Below are positions 11,641 to 23,049 of a stretch of 64,000 nucleotides of DNA, one piece after another. Below the pieces are notes generated by a model. That model was not told the DNA's origin and ran no database searches. It worked only from the letters and a program-made list of their open reading frames with translations. Within the stretch, counting starts at the first letter, position 1. Each line of letters starts with the position of its first letter. Position numbers and translations under genes: made by a program. Origin of the DNA: Anisus vortex (Eukaryota > Mollusca > Gastropoda > Planorbidae); the NCBI GenBank assembly GCA_949126835.1, contig OX421492.1:45839498-45903497 (forward strand), given 5' to 3'.

Positions 11641-11835
11641 TCTTTCTTCCCGAGTGGCATTCGGGCATGGAATGGGTTGCCTGAACAAACCAGGAAAACC
11701 AGTAACTTGACATATATCATTTAAGACATTAATAAAAATGCAAGACTAGTTTCGGACCACGGATGAGCGTAGGACGCAATAATCTCCTTTATAGAAGGAG
11801 TGTCTGTAATGTATAAGATAAGATATTTAGGGGCT
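11641..11835 (+). mobile_element. LINE 3' end fragment
   Basis: The plus strand reads FFPSGIRAWNGLPEQTRKTS, the closing motif of the jockey/CR1-like ORF2 seen at 7020-7375. A 3'UTR follows: GAGCGTAGGACGCAATAATC, then TATAGAAGGAGTGTCTG, then a terminal ATAAGATAAGATA. The same 3'UTR occurs inverted at 50530-50586 and 51955-52035. Confidence 0.7.
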
Positions 11836-11999
11836 TACGTAGACCTATTTATAGAGGCATTATATAATATATAAGTAGCCTATAGGCCCTATAAGGCTTA
11901 AAATGCGTTGCTTATAGGCCTATATCTTATAGCCTATTATTAAGTATTATACAGGCCATTTTTTATTATGTCTATTAATAGGTAGCCTATTATAAATAT

Positions 12000-12243
12000 A
12001 TTCATCATCATCACCATCAATCCCATAACCGTTGTGGTCGTTCTGGGGAGCGAATGGACACCTCAGCAGTCAACTTTCTCCACTTTACCTATCTTGAGCG
12101 GTTGTCAATATAAGTTGAGTCAACTGCATTGCAGCCTGTCCAATACTTTACATTGTCGAACAAGCATCTCCACTGACGGCCTCTGTTACGTCCACCTTCC
12201 ACCGAGGATTGTTTTTGACAAGCTATTGTGCCGCCACACATGA
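12000..12243 (-). mobile_element. probable LINE 3' end fragment
   Basis: The minus strand ends in a short (TCATCA) tail at 12000-12016, preceded by a frame reading NDHNGYGIDGDDE. This resembles the C-terminus and microsatellite tail of RTE-like LINEs. The rest is not recognisable, so the call is tentative. Confidence 0.35.
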
Positions 12244-12318
12244 CCAAATAACCATGTCAGTTTGGGCCATTCGATTGTTGCCATAATTCATAATGTTTTC
12301 TTGGGGGCCTACTGCAAT

Positions 12319-12400
12319 CAGGGCCCTCAAGAGAAAAAAAACATGCCGGTACGAGATCTTTTCTGGGTCCCCCCTCCCCCGCCCCACTTCTTTTTACATC
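12319..12400. mobile_element. isolated hAT-like terminus
   Basis: Starts CAGGGCCCTCAAGAG and continues with GCCGGTACGAGATCTTTTCT. This is closely inverted at 16820-16901 over about 85 bp. Its flank (ACTGCAAT) does not match the flank of that right end, so this is another terminus of the same family whose own partner I cannot find. Confidence 0.6.
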
Positions 12401-12662
12401 TTCTTGGAGAGAATCATGTCGGATGCTCTAGAGGATCACGAAGAGGCATAAGTGGCAGAAGGATCACCAACATTCGATTTGCAGATGATATAGATGGACT
12501 CGCCGGGAGTGAGGAAGAATTAGCTAATCTAGTGGAACGATTGGACAAAACTTCCTTATCTTATGGTATGCAAATCAGTGCCAACAAAAAAATAATTAAT
12601 GCGGCATTACCACGCAGATCAAGATTGGTGGGCAGAATTTGGAAACAGTAGGAAGCTTCATA
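12401..12662 (+). mobile_element. LINE reverse-transcriptase fragment with FADD box
   Basis: The plus-strand frame gives SGRRITNIRFADDIDGLAGS, EEELANLVERLD and YGMQISANK, the catalytic FADD region and following palm of an RTE-like reverse transcriptase. A one-base shift near 12600 lets the reading continue KIGGQNLETVGSFIN before the sequence changes to C-rich DNA. Dead fragment. Confidence 0.8.
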
Positions 12663-12671
12663 AATGCCTAG

Positions 12672-12800
12672 GAGCTATCCCCCCTTCCCCTTCCCCCCGA
12701 CCCTTCCCCTCCCCCGACCCCCGCCCCTTTCCCTTCCTCCCGGGACCCTTCCCTCCCGGGACATTTCCCTCCCCCACACCCTGACCTTCACCCCATCTCT
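12672..12800. repeat. strand-asymmetric C-rich tract
   Basis: Nearly pure pyrimidine (CCCTTCC, TCCCGGGACC, TTCCCTCC blocks) in an AT-rich neighbourhood, beginning abruptly at the end of a LINE fragment. The complementary strand is G-run rich. The proline-rich ORFs here are composition artefacts. Confidence 0.7.
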
Positions 12801-12844
12801 TTCCCTTTACTGTCCCTATCGTCCGGTCACAGAAACTGCACCAG

Positions 12845-12995
12845 TAATTACCACGTCTGGGTAGAACCTCATTGACTATAATATGGTATGTACTTCAGCA
12901 GTTCTAAGCACGTCTCGTTAAAGCCTCATTGACTATAATATAATATATATACTTCAGCAGTACTAACCATGTCTGGGTAGGCCCTCGTTGACTAT
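12845..12995. repeat. three diverged tandem copies of a ~58-bp unit
   Basis: The unit pattern is ACCACGTCTGGGTAG, then CCTCATTGACTATAATAT, then ACTTCAGCAGT, repeated with variation. The third copy is cut off at GACTATGGTATCGG, where the next hAT-bounded block starts. Confidence 0.75.
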
Positions 12996-13077
12996 GGTAT
13001 CGGCAGGCCCCATGAGAGGGGGGTACAGCCGGTACCCCGTACCGGGGCCCATAATAGTTTAGGGGCCCATGAATATC

Positions 13078-15223
13078 ATGCGGCCCGTGGAGTCCTTTTT
13101 ATCTAAAGTAAAAAAACGGAATTTTATCTGTATCCTGCCAAGTTCAGCCGCCACTTACATGGACGTTTTGTTTTTATCGAATTAAAATTGAGGCGCGCAA
13201 TAGTGCGTTATGTTTTCCAACCGATCACTACACTGCAAAACCTTATTAGCTGGTTACTATTTCTACTTTTCAACTGGAAAGGGTTGAGACAAAAACAATG
13301 CGAGTTGGGAGGAAAGACAAAATAGTGTAAAGTAGGAAGGGCTAAAGGGAGACAAATGGTAAGCAAATAGTATAAAGGGGGAAATGGAGGGGGGATGAAA
13401 AGTTGTTTCCCCTGCTCTCAAATTAGGCACACTTATTAAACGCCAACAATGTGTCGGAGTTTATAAAAGGTTTGCTGCTTGATCAAGACTTGATTATTTT
13501 GATCACATTTTGCCAGTTCAACTCACATCTTAGAGGTCATTGTTCAGTAAATCTTCATAAGAAAACGATCTTTAACTAATGACAGTTATAAAGTTGTGTA
13601 TGTCCTGGCTAAAAGTGGCAAACCGTTTACAGATGGTGAAATAGTGAAGGAATGTTTGTTGTAGGTGGCTGGGGAACTTTGCCCAGAAAAGTCAAAACAA
13701 TTTAAAATGTAGCTTTGGTTGCAAATACCATTGCTCGCCGTGTTGCAGATATGGGTGAAAACATTGTGAATCGAAGAATGCAAGCAAGTTTCACCATTTT
13801 TCGATTCAAATGTATCAATCGATGCACAGCTTTTCCACCTCTCAAATGCTTGTGTTCATTAGAGGTGTGGATGAAGACATGAACATAACACAAGAGCTGG
13901 CTGCCCTACACAGCATGTATGACACTGTTACCGGAGAGGATATATTCAATGAGTTGAAAAAATCATTAACTGATTATAACTTGGACTGGACTAACCTCAA
14001 TTGCCTGACTGTTGATGGAGGAATGAACATGAGTGGCATAAAGAAAGGCTTGGTTGAACAAGTGAAGCAGATGTGTACTGAAAAAAACATTCCACAGCCA
14101 ATGTTCCTGCATTGTATTGTTCACCAGCAAGCTTTGTGTCCTAAATGTATGGACATTAGCAGTGTACTGAATCATGTGGTGAAGATGGTCATTTTAATAA
14201 GATCACATGGGCTCAATCATAGACAGTTCAGAGACATGTTGAAAGATACAGAAAAAGAATGGAAAGATTTACCATATTACACAGCAGTAAGATAGCTGTG
14301 AGAAAGTTCTGAGCAGAGTGTTTATGTTAAGAAAGGAAATAGGGGAGCTCCTGGAAAGTAAAGGCAAGCCACAGCCATTACTGCCTGATGAACAGTGGGT
14401 ATGGAAAATAGCCTTTACAGACATAACTAGTCATTTAAATTTTCTGTACCTAAAACTACAAGGAGAGAAAAAATTATTTTCTGATCTATACACCCACGTT
14501 TTTTTTTTTGCAACAAGTAGGCCTACAGGCCAACAACTTGACGCACTGCAAGGACATCATGGCTGAAGCAACAGCTGAGTTCCTAACGTCATTTGAATGC
14601 AAGATCATCAAAGACCTCCAGCTGCAGTTTCATGGGCGTTTTTCTGATTTGGATTCAAAGGCAGAAGAATTGAGAGTGTTTCAAAACCCATTTGAAGCAG
14701 ACGTGGCCAGTTGCTCAGATGAACTGCAAGCAAATGACCTCCTTAGGGATAAGTTCAACGAAGGACTGATGGGTTTTTACCAACTTTTGCCCAAGGAAGA
14801 CTTTCCTAATGTCAAAACGTTTGCTTCATGGTACCTTTCATTCTTTGGAACAACATACCCGAGTACCTGTGTGAACAAACATTTTCAAGAATGAAATACG
14901 TAAAGAACAATTTCAGAACAAACTTGTCCGATGAAAATCTCAGGTCAATGTTGATGTTATTGACATCAAATCTAAAGCCAGAATTGTCTGCTAGTTTGGC
15001 ATCCAGGAAACAATTTCACCATTCCCACTAATACAGGTGTTGAAGTGTAACGCACCAATGTGTTATTAAATAATAACTGAATATAAAAATATAAAATAAA
15101 TAATTAAAAACATCATCCATGTTTTGATTCTTTTTTTATTTGTACCTCGAGTGTGTAGTTGGCCCCCGAGCTGCTGTTTGATAGTTAATGCGGCCCTCGG
15201 GCTGAAAAGTTTGGAGACCCCTG
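13078..15223 (+). pseudogene. hAT-Charlie transposase (GTF2IRD2-like), frameshifted
   Basis: This is a nearly complete transposase read across several frames. The start (13590-13800) reads YVLAKSGKPFTDGEIVKE and VALVANTIARRVADMGENIV. Then 13846-14295 reads LVFIRGVDEDMNITQELAAL, LNCLTVDGGMNMSGIKKGLV and FLHCIVHQQALCPKCMD (RNase H-like core with the conserved H-Q-LC motif), ending GLNHRQFRDMLKD. Next come 14318-14500 (ITSHLNFLYLKLQGEKKL) and 14550-14894. The C-terminal dimerisation domain (YLCEQTFSRMKYVKNNF) is at 14828-15031. The family usually encodes about 600 residues in one frame; here at least five shifts or stops break it. The right terminus CAGGGGTCTCCAAACTTTTC (inverted, ends 15223) is intact. 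The left is truncated at CATGCGGCCCGTGGAG near 13078. Confidence 0.9.
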
Positions 15224-15227
15224 GTCT

Positions 15228-16740
15228 ACTATATTGCCACAGCCGATCTAACCTTACATTTGACTACACAGCATACATTACTGGTGAATATTTAGAACTA
15301 ACAAGAGTAACACCAATAGTTAAATAACTAAACCTAGAAACACTAGAGCAGGTGCAGCAACATAAGGCGCGCCTGCCAAACTTGGCACGCAGAGAGATTT
15401 TCAACGGCACGCGAGAGACTTCCAAGAATTATTTTTTTTTATTGATGAAAGAAAAGAACACCATTTTCTGGTTCTGAATGAGGAAAACTGACTGTTGAAG
15501 CCGAGGTTTCTGAATGACATAGCGACACATTTCAGTGAGTTGAACTTGCATTTAAAAGGACCACTGGGATGGATTTGCATTGAAACTGGGCATATATCTT
15601 GCCATGAAATCAAATTCAAACCATTTAACTACATGTACATCCCTTCATTCAAAAGTACACGAAGTTCTCAAAGCGGAGTTTTCTAACCAAAGGCAAGACT
15701 TTCGAAACCTTTTCAAAAATGGGCATTCAAATGTGCCCATTTGCGGGAAAAAGATCTGAAAGGAAGCTGCTTTGCTTAGGAAAGTCATCTGTTATTCTCA
15801 ACTGATAGGCATTCGCTTTTCTACATACATCATTTGGCTCAACTTACACTTAAAATAAGTCAGTAATCTTTTTTATATTACAAAACATAACATATCTATT
15901 GAATCAATTGTGGAAAAGTTTTTAATTAAAGGGATATAATTAAAGCATTTTTTTTTTTGCGCTAAAAAATTTAGTCAGTTTTTTTTTCTTAAATAAACGA
16001 ATAAATGACTTACAAGTTATAACTTTGAAAAGAACAAACTTTTAAAAGTTTTTGAAAATTGTATTAATAATTTTTATGACTAAAGAATTTATATGTATAC
16101 TTTTATGCATTACATTAACTACCCAGTTTGTCTGATGACTATGTATCGATTCCGCTTAACGGCAATAAGTCGGCTCCTTGTTTCAAATCTAAATTCATTA
16201 AAAGGGCATCTCACTGAGATCACAATATAAAATTAAAATTAATATTGTTAAATAATAGTATTGAGTGCCAAAATAATGTTTAGACTTTAGACAATAATTA
16301 CCATACTTGTGAAAGTTAAAGAAGACTAATAAAATATTGTATTTGATATAAATGCATATAAAAAGGATGAAAATCACAAAAACGTGAATTTTTTTTATTA
16401 AATATGAAAAGATTTTCTTTATAAATAATCTCCTTTGCTTCTGGCTACTGAGTTAAATTAATTAATAATTTTAAATAAAGTAGGCTGTTGGCACGCTGAT
16501 AGATTTAGAAATTCTAGTTTGGCAACACTATTAGCAAAACGTTGCCGACCCCTGCACTAGAGGACATAAATCATCAATCAACAGTGAGATACGCTTTTCC
16601 CATTTTACACATCTTTGTAATATTATTTGCAAGATCAATTAAGAAGCGGAGGAACAATTACAATAATTTAAACTTTAAACAAAGAACTATGTACTTGATT
16701 AAAGTATTTTTGTAATAGACCTGTAAGGCTGTGATTGAAA
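15228..16740 (+). mobile_element. LINE 3' relic, copy 3, split by a hAT element
   Basis: 15260-15348 reads YITGEYLELTRVTPIVK and then LNLETLE. After the inserted hAT element (15349-16554), the frame goes on EDINHQSTVRYAFPIL and FARSIKKRRNNYNN (16555-16660). This is the same LINE as at 3590-4110 and 7020-8690. Confidence 0.75.
15349..16554. mobile_element. degenerate hAT element, 1.2 kb, perfect 8-bp TSD
   Basis: Starts CAGGTGCAGCAAC and ends, inverted, CAGGGGTCGGCAACG. Both sides carry CACTAGAG (15341-15348 and 16555-16562). Inside, 15470-15560 reads FLVLNEEN and FLNDIATHFSELNLHLKG, a decayed piece of a Charlie-type transposase. It shares its AT-rich interior with 60912-62166 and, inverted, with 9779-10554. 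Removing it restores the LINE reading ETLED. Confidence 0.9.
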
Positions 16741-17009
16741 GGATTACTTTCTAATGGTAAATGGTAACACTTATGACAGTTTCACAAAATAAATCATCTA
16801 GATTACGACTAGTGTTAGAAAAAAAAAAGTGAGGCGTGGGGAAGGGGGAGGGCCCAGAAAAGATCTCGTACCGGCATCTTTTTTTTCTCTCGAGGGCCCT
16901 GGGTATCGGCACTGCGCTAAGCTATTTACAATAGATCAAAAGCAAGTGGTTAAAAAGACAAAGTAATTCTTTTATTGTTTTTGAATTCTAAAATAATATT
17001 GACTTATTA

Positions 17010-17440
17010 TAACATGCGACATCCCAACCAAGCTTACCATCTCGTACCAAGACGCAGTAACCAGAAACCAGTGGCCACTACAGGCCGAACGCTTGTAGAG
17101 ACAGGCAACACCTACCTTCCGGTGATGACACCATCAGTCCGAGCGAAACATCCGGATTGCGTCACCATCCTTTGTCATCCGGGACCGGGACCGTCCTCAA
17201 GTTTCCGAAAGATATGTGGCACGCACAAAGACCACGGTTACCCCCGAAGTTTAGGGGCACCTGCACCCACCCTCCGGAGCCCAGCAGCCGACTTCCAGAA
17301 GAGAGTGGTAACATTCCCAGCTGACCAGCAGCTACCAGTGGAGCCCCCACCAAAAGCCACCCGGCCTGCACAAACTTTTCACTGAAAAGTCAAGCTGACT
17401 CGAAAACACCGGAAAGTCCGCATTTTCTTCGACAATTGAC
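17010..17440. other. GC-richer block of unknown nature
   Basis: About 400 bp clearly richer in G+C than its surroundings, open on the plus strand from 16975 to 17385 (136 codons) and for 69 codons on the minus strand. The plus peptide (VPRRSNQKPVATTGRTLVE, then a proline-rich end) matches no family I know, and no splice sites frame it well. It could be an exon, a promoter-associated CpG block or an unrecognised element. A short stretch (17120-17170) has GGTGA/TCACC arms around CGAAACATCCGGAT. Confidence 0.35.
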
Positions 17441-18538
17441 GAGTCTTAAATAGGCAATTTTGGTGAAAATGCATTTCCTATATATTCCCGTAAACAATCA
17501 TATATCTTTTCGGCATGTTTCAAGTGCATTGTTGAACTTCCGGTTTCATTTTGTTTTGCTTACAATAGCAACCATTATGATTGAAAGCAGAGAATTACGC
17601 CTTGTTGCTGACTTAATTAACGTTCACGGATGTTGAGAAATTCATTGTACTTTCAACAGCAAGTTCAGGCCGACTACAAATAAACAAAGGCTATAAGTAT
17701 TATGTTGAGGATTATGTCTTCAATATTAAAAGTGAGTATGCCAGAATTTGTAGCAGAAGGCAGCCATTTTTTAAAATCCAATTTAGCGAATAGGATCGGA
17801 AATAATGTGTCGTCCACAATTCATGCATGCATAAGATTTAAGACTCGTCAATTTACTTGCTTGAGCACTCCATATATATATAATATGATTTTAATATCAA
17901 TAGTAAAGTCAACAATTACTGCTACGTTCTTGGCCACTTTGATTTTACCCACACATTTTCTTATTTAGAATCCCGGATGCTAAGGATTCTATCGTATTAT
18001 TTGGCATGTCTGAAATAAGTTTTATTTCCATCACCCAGTAATAAATATTCTCAAAGTGTATCATTTTTAGTGAACAGTTTGATGAATTTCCTATAAATTT
18101 CATATTCGTCTCAATATTTTCGAAGGAACGCAAATGTCTGGTTTTCAAAAACAAAAACTGCATCTATAATACTTTTTAAGATAATCCGATTTTTTTCTTC
18201 TTTCCGTTGTTTAAAGCTCGACATTTTGTTAAAAAAAACTTTCTTTATGTGACTTACACTACTTTCAAATCTTTCAAATTTGTGGGTACGTTTAGTCTAG
18301 TTAGCAAAATTATTGCACTCATTTTTTTTTTGGATAAGATAGGTTAGAACCAATAAAAAAAAAAGCAAAAGAAATTATATTATTAGATTTTAGCTAGGGC
18401 AGCCTATGTATGTCATTTTTCACTATGTTTTAATATCAATTAGGGTCAGATAGGACGTCCAGCAAAGCAGAAGATTTTGGCGCCACCGTTTTTACGCCGC
18501 CGTTTTGGCGCTAAAAAAAAAAACTTTTTTTGACATGG
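17441..18538. other. no gene recognised
   Basis: AT-rich. The segment 18473-18515 holds GGCGCCACCG and GCCGCCGTTTTGGCGC in close repeat, which I cannot assign. Confidence 0.3.
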
Positions 18539-18945
18539 TCAGGTTTAGTAAAACATCCATGGTTATGTTATTTACATGATGTCAGGTTTAGTAAAACATC
18601 GATTGTTGTGTTATTTACATGATGTCAGGTTTAGTAAAACATCCATGGTTATGTTATTAACATGATGTCAGGTTTAGTAAAACATCCATGGTTATGTTAT
18701 TTACATGATGTCATGTTTAGTAAAATATCGATTGTTGTGTTATATACATGATGTCAAGTTTAGTAAAACATCCAAGGTTATGTTATTTAGGCTACATGAT
18801 GTTAAGTAAATCATCCAAGGTTATGTAATTTAGGCATACATGATGTCAGGTTTAGTAAAACATCGATTGTTGTGTTATTTATATGATGTCAGGTTTAGTT
18901 AAACATCGGTTGTTATGTCATTTACATGATGTCAGGTTTAGGTTT
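18539..18945. repeat. 43-bp minisatellite, about 9 copies
   Basis: Unit core TCAGGTTTAGTAAAACATC, then CATGGTTATGTTATTTACATG. Two unit types differ by CCATGGTTA versus CGATTGTTG and are interspersed. Copies toward the right are more degraded. Confidence 0.95.
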
Positions 18946-19734
18946 AACACTGTAACGACTATCCCACAGGAGATGTGTCAATTAGACTGTTAGATTAGAC
19001 ATAGGCCTACTTTTCATTCACTGAACACTATAATATTTTTTTTTTTTTCTGTCTTTCATGGCGTCTTTCTACTAATAGCCTACAGTCTAGAGTCTAGATT
19101 CATGTTGGGAAGCTATTCGAACGGTGTAGCCTACTCATAAAAATTCTATGAAGATGTACACGCTTCAGTATTGATCTTGCAAAGGTTAGATCTGCTGTGG
19201 CAATACAGTTGACACATAATTTTTGTGTACATACTCTTCCCAAAATAGGCCATATTGTCTATTTTGTTAAATGACAAAAAAAAAAAGGTGCAAATTTTTA
19301 ATACATTTGTCTAAAATTATAATACAGGCCTACCTTAAATCTCTCCTCTTGACTACAGCACAGGAAATCATTAAAGTGTACATAAGGATCGACTAACTAG
19401 CTTTGAGTGCCATACTAGTAGGCCCCAATGCAGCGACATAGAGTATTTAGGCCTAGGCTCATAGGTCTATTTTTGTACGTGTCTCTGGTAAAAAATAATA
19501 AAAAAGAGATCCTAAATGCTATTAAAAATAATTAGGCCCTATATTATAACTAGATGCTTCTTTGCATATATAACAAAATGTTCAAGTACACATACAAAGA
19601 ATACCAAAATGAAGGGCTCCCAGTGCCAATAGAGATTGTAGGAGGTTTTGGGGCATCTTCTCTTAGATTTATAGCAACAATTAAATAAATAGTTCCGTAA
19701 TTGCCGATTTAATTTTAAATTTTAATATTCATGG
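18946..19734. other. no gene recognised
   Basis: AT-rich spacer with TAGGCCTA words. The stretch near 19185-19212 is the inverse of part of the LINE at 15232-15258, hinting at a further decayed copy. Confidence 0.3.
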
Positions 19735-19788
19735 GCTCCCTAAACTCTTATGGGCCCCGGTACGGCGTACCCCCTCTCGTGGGGCCTG
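19735..19788. mobile_element. isolated hAT right terminus
   Basis: Ends, read inverted, CAGGCCCCACGAGAGGGGG and continues GTACGCCGTACCGGGGCCC. This is the mirror of the left end at 13004 and similar to the end at 40222. The flank (CCTGGATT) pairs with none of the left ends seen. Confidence 0.55.
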
Positions 19789-20713
19789 CCTGGATTTGAG
19801 GATATTCTGTCCCACACATAGGCTAGCCTACTCATTAGTCCTGTGTTCTACTTAGGAGATACGAAGTATTTTTCTCATGCATTTATTTTCGAAAGCCTGC
19901 AATTTAAATGGTTTTCAGTTGCTGATAGCAGCGTCCAGGTCTCACATCTATACAGAACAATAGTCTGACAAGCCTGACAAGGGCTCTGTGAAGTCTGAGC
20001 TTTGTTGGGAGACCATATTGCAGTCCCAATTCTCGCTCGAATTTCTGACTCACAGCGTCCGTCTGCGGATATGATTGCTCCTAGATATTTGAAATTATAG
20101 GTCTGTTAATTGGTGCTGGGTAAGTTTGGCAAAGGTAAATTCGGCAAAGGTAAATTCGGCAAAACTCGCAAAACGGTAAAATTGGCAACGGTAAAATTGA
20201 CAATCATGTAATATACACTGTTTTTTATTAAAAGTATTGGTTATACTACACTCTAGTCCATGGATAGGCAACCTATGCAATGCGTGCCATCCTTGGCACA
20301 CAGAGCGTAATTAAATGGCACCCGAAAGAAAATGGTGAAAAGAGCAGGATAACATTAAGAAGCACTTTGGCACGTTTTTTAATTTAACGTCATCTAATTA
20401 TCAAAGACAAACATTTTAAATGGGCGCCAAATGTACCCCTTCCCCAGCCTCAGGCGTTTCTTCCCCCCCCCCCCCTAAAGTTACGCCTCGGCAAAGGTAA
20501 AGGTGTGTGTAAGGTATCCAAACTGACTATCCCTTGGTGTTTTTTTTTTTAGATCTTTACGCATCAAAGAATACGTTTGTCTCCCCTACGCTATTACGTA
20601 ACTCTGACTACTTGACCTCCACCCCTATATATTAGGCTATGATACTGGTCGTGTAAACAAGAGCAAACGTAGTAGGCTATGCTCCCTCCCCTCCCGCCCC
20701 CCCCCCCGCCGAA

Positions 20714-20745
20714 CAAGACCATCGTAAGTACTTACGATGGTCTTG
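20714..20745. repeat. 32-bp perfect palindrome
   Basis: CAAGACCATCGTAAGT is followed directly by its own reverse complement with no spacer, between C-rich flanks. It could extrude as a cruciform. It lies inside the Mutator-like element, so it may be the centre or scar of another insertion. Confidence 0.95.
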
Positions 20746-22394
20746 CCCCGACTCCCCTTACGAAGTTCTGCCAATTCGAGTATTATAAGTGACCGCAGGC
20801 CACGGCAGGAAAAAAGGAAGGGGGTTATGGGGCCAAGGAGCCGTTTTTTTTTTCTTTCACAACATTGTTGTTGCTAGTTAAAAGTTATTCTTTCTGTCAA
20901 TACATTTGTATTTGATTTTATGATAAAAATATTCACACAATATTTTATTAAATATTTTTTTATATTAATTTACGTTATGTTGCTTTCGAGAGTTGTATTT
21001 AAATAATATAAATATATATGCCTAGTAGTATCTTTTTATCATTTTTATTCCTATATAATCAACATGTTTAATATCAATTTGATTAACAAGACATTGATAT
21101 AGTTTCAAGTCAGAGATGTGGAAATAGTATGACGGAAAAGTGGACTTACTGCCAGAAACAGAAAAAGGAGCGATTGGTAATAGTAGTAGGCCTAGTATAT
21201 TTATTAGTGCAGGATTTAGAATTTGTAAAGTGACGTAACTTTGCCAATTTAGTGGCGTAGCCAGGACTAAGAGTCATTTGTGCAAGTCGGCGCAAGGGAG
21301 AGGGGAATCTGATTGTATAAAGTGGGTTGGGGCAAATAGTGCAATGTGGGGGTAGGTACTCAAACTTTTTATAGTGTTATATGTATGTAATTCCACGATT
21401 TTCTCATGAAGATCCCCCCCACACGCACCTAACTTGTGTAAAAGACTCATTCTAAACAGAAATGTTATGCATTGGTGAATTTTAGGACTCACGCCTCTAA
21501 CAGCTTTTTAAGTCTTTTGAATTTAATGTTATATTGTATCCTATTCTACACTCGTTTACTACGTTCAGACACGACCTTACTTAGTCCTTCTAAGTCCTTT
21601 ACGTAATGAGCCCAGGTTTGTTTAGATCGTACGGGAAACATTGCAAACACATTACAACCCTCCTACATTATATATCTATCAAAAACGTACACAGTTCCTA
21701 TTCCCCTCTCCCGAGGTACGCGAATTTTCTTAACCGGTTACGTCAGGGAGAGTTAAAGAATTACTTTGCTTACCTATAGGCCTATTCTCTCAACACGGGT
21801 TGTTGAGTGTTGACTGGGGGGGGGGGGGGGACACGTGGCCACCATAAAACATTTTATCACATTCCATAGCAGTCGGCTATTTGCTGTCAATCAGTAGGCT
21901 ACCTTTAGTCTTTATAGTTTTAAATCGTGTACCTTCTATGTTATAACGATACAAGTATACATTACTTAGACATATAGGCCTACAACAATACATATAGTTG
22001 GCTATATTTGACATGAAATCCAATATCATTATTAATGTTTTGATAGAAAAGCTGATTTGTTTAACTAGCAACAACAATGTTCTGGGATTAAAAACTAATT
22101 TAAACGAATGGGAGCAGCATTTACCTCAATACTCCCCCCCCCCCCCACACATCTCTTTTAGTTTTCACTGCTTAGCCTGGGGCTACCAAGCTGGTCACTA
22201 ACACCTTAATCGGTAGGGAGACGGTGGTGGGTAGACGGGGAGGGCGAGGTTAGCGTTTGCTTTTGTTAACACGGCAAGTCTCATTCTGGTGTTTAAAAAA
22301 GAAGAAGGGATGGCAAATAATCTACATTACGTAATATTGCTTTGCCATGTTATATTTGGCGTCTATTTAAATGTTCCTTATTTTTTTTTATCTC

Positions 22395-22750
22395 TCTTAG
22401 TCCTCTCAGTGCCGGCTGGCGCTTGAGGCGAAAGCCAAGGATCTCCATTTGTCTCGATCTGTTGCAGCTCGAGGTGCTGTCTCAAAGTTCAGGCCTGAAG
22501 CCTTTAAGTCCCTTTCCGCCGTCCTTCTCCAAGTTTCCTTTGGTCTGCCTTTCGACTTTTTCCCTGGGGTGTCCATCTCAGGACTGTCCTGGGGAGGGAG
22601 CCAGCTGACATTCTGCAGACGTGTCCTATCCATCTCCATCTCCCTGCTGAGATGCTCTCTGCTAAAGGGATTACTCCTGTTTTCTCGCGTAGATCCTCAT
22701 TTGATATCGTGTTTGGCCAGAAGATCTTGAGGATGCGGCGAAGGCTTTGT
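22395..22750 (-). mobile_element. RTE-like LINE C-terminal fragment
   Basis: The minus strand reads WRWIGHVCRM in one frame. After a shift it reads MDTPGKKSKGRPKETWRR, AERDLKASGLNFETAPRAAT and DRDKWRSLAFASSASRH, the conserved C-terminal tail (GRPK-TWRR, DR-KWR) of RTE-like LINEs. It is about 120 residues long and ends close to the LINE's normal stop. Confidence 0.8.
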
Positions 22751-23049
22751 GTCCTTTTTTATGCATTAACGTAAATGGTAAAAAGAATACGGTATTTTTA
22801 TTTAATATTTTTCTTAAATTAAATTTTTAGTAAAACGAACTAATTTACTATTTTTTGTTACCTAATTTGTATGCTTTATGTATAGGGCATACATTTTTTG
22901 TGTCATTTGAGCACGTCTCATAAACTCAACGCCAGGTGCCATCTCCTCCGCCTTCCTCTGGTTACGCTATTGCAAACATGTCACGAATCAGGCACTATCT
23001 ATAATGCTAACTTCATTTCGTGCTATTAGCTTCATTTAGTAGACTTGAG

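Larger units (their letters stand above)
13004..16901. mobile_element. hAT-bounded composite block, 3.9 kb
   Basis: It begins CAGGCCCCATGAGAG and ends, inverted, CAGGGCCCTCGAGAG. The perfect 8-bp direct repeat GGTATCGG abuts both ends (12996-13003 and 16902-16909). Inside lie a frameshifted hAT-Charlie transposase, a LINE fragment and a further hAT element. The left terminus resembles the isolated ends at 19735-19788 and 40150-40222; the right one resembles 12319-12400. The ends may therefore belong to two related subfamilies. The flanking repeat argues that they moved together, but a chance match is possible. Confidence 0.5.

Noticed and set aside
12599..12864. Proline-rich ORFs
   Set aside because: They arise from the C-rich tract (12672-12800) and have no supporting gene structure.
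12319..16901. Pairing of the 12319 left end with the 16901 right end as one 4.6-kb element
   Set aside because: The arms match well, but the flanks differ (ACTGCAAT against GGTATCGG), whereas 13004 and 16901 share a perfect 8-bp flank.
17120..17172. Hammerhead-ribozyme-like stretch (CGAAACATCCGGAT between GGTGA and TCACC arms)
   Set aside because: The GAAA box, a short stem and a GTC triplet can be seen, but the essential CUGAUGA core is absent (CCATCAG instead) and stem II does not form. At best a decayed relic.
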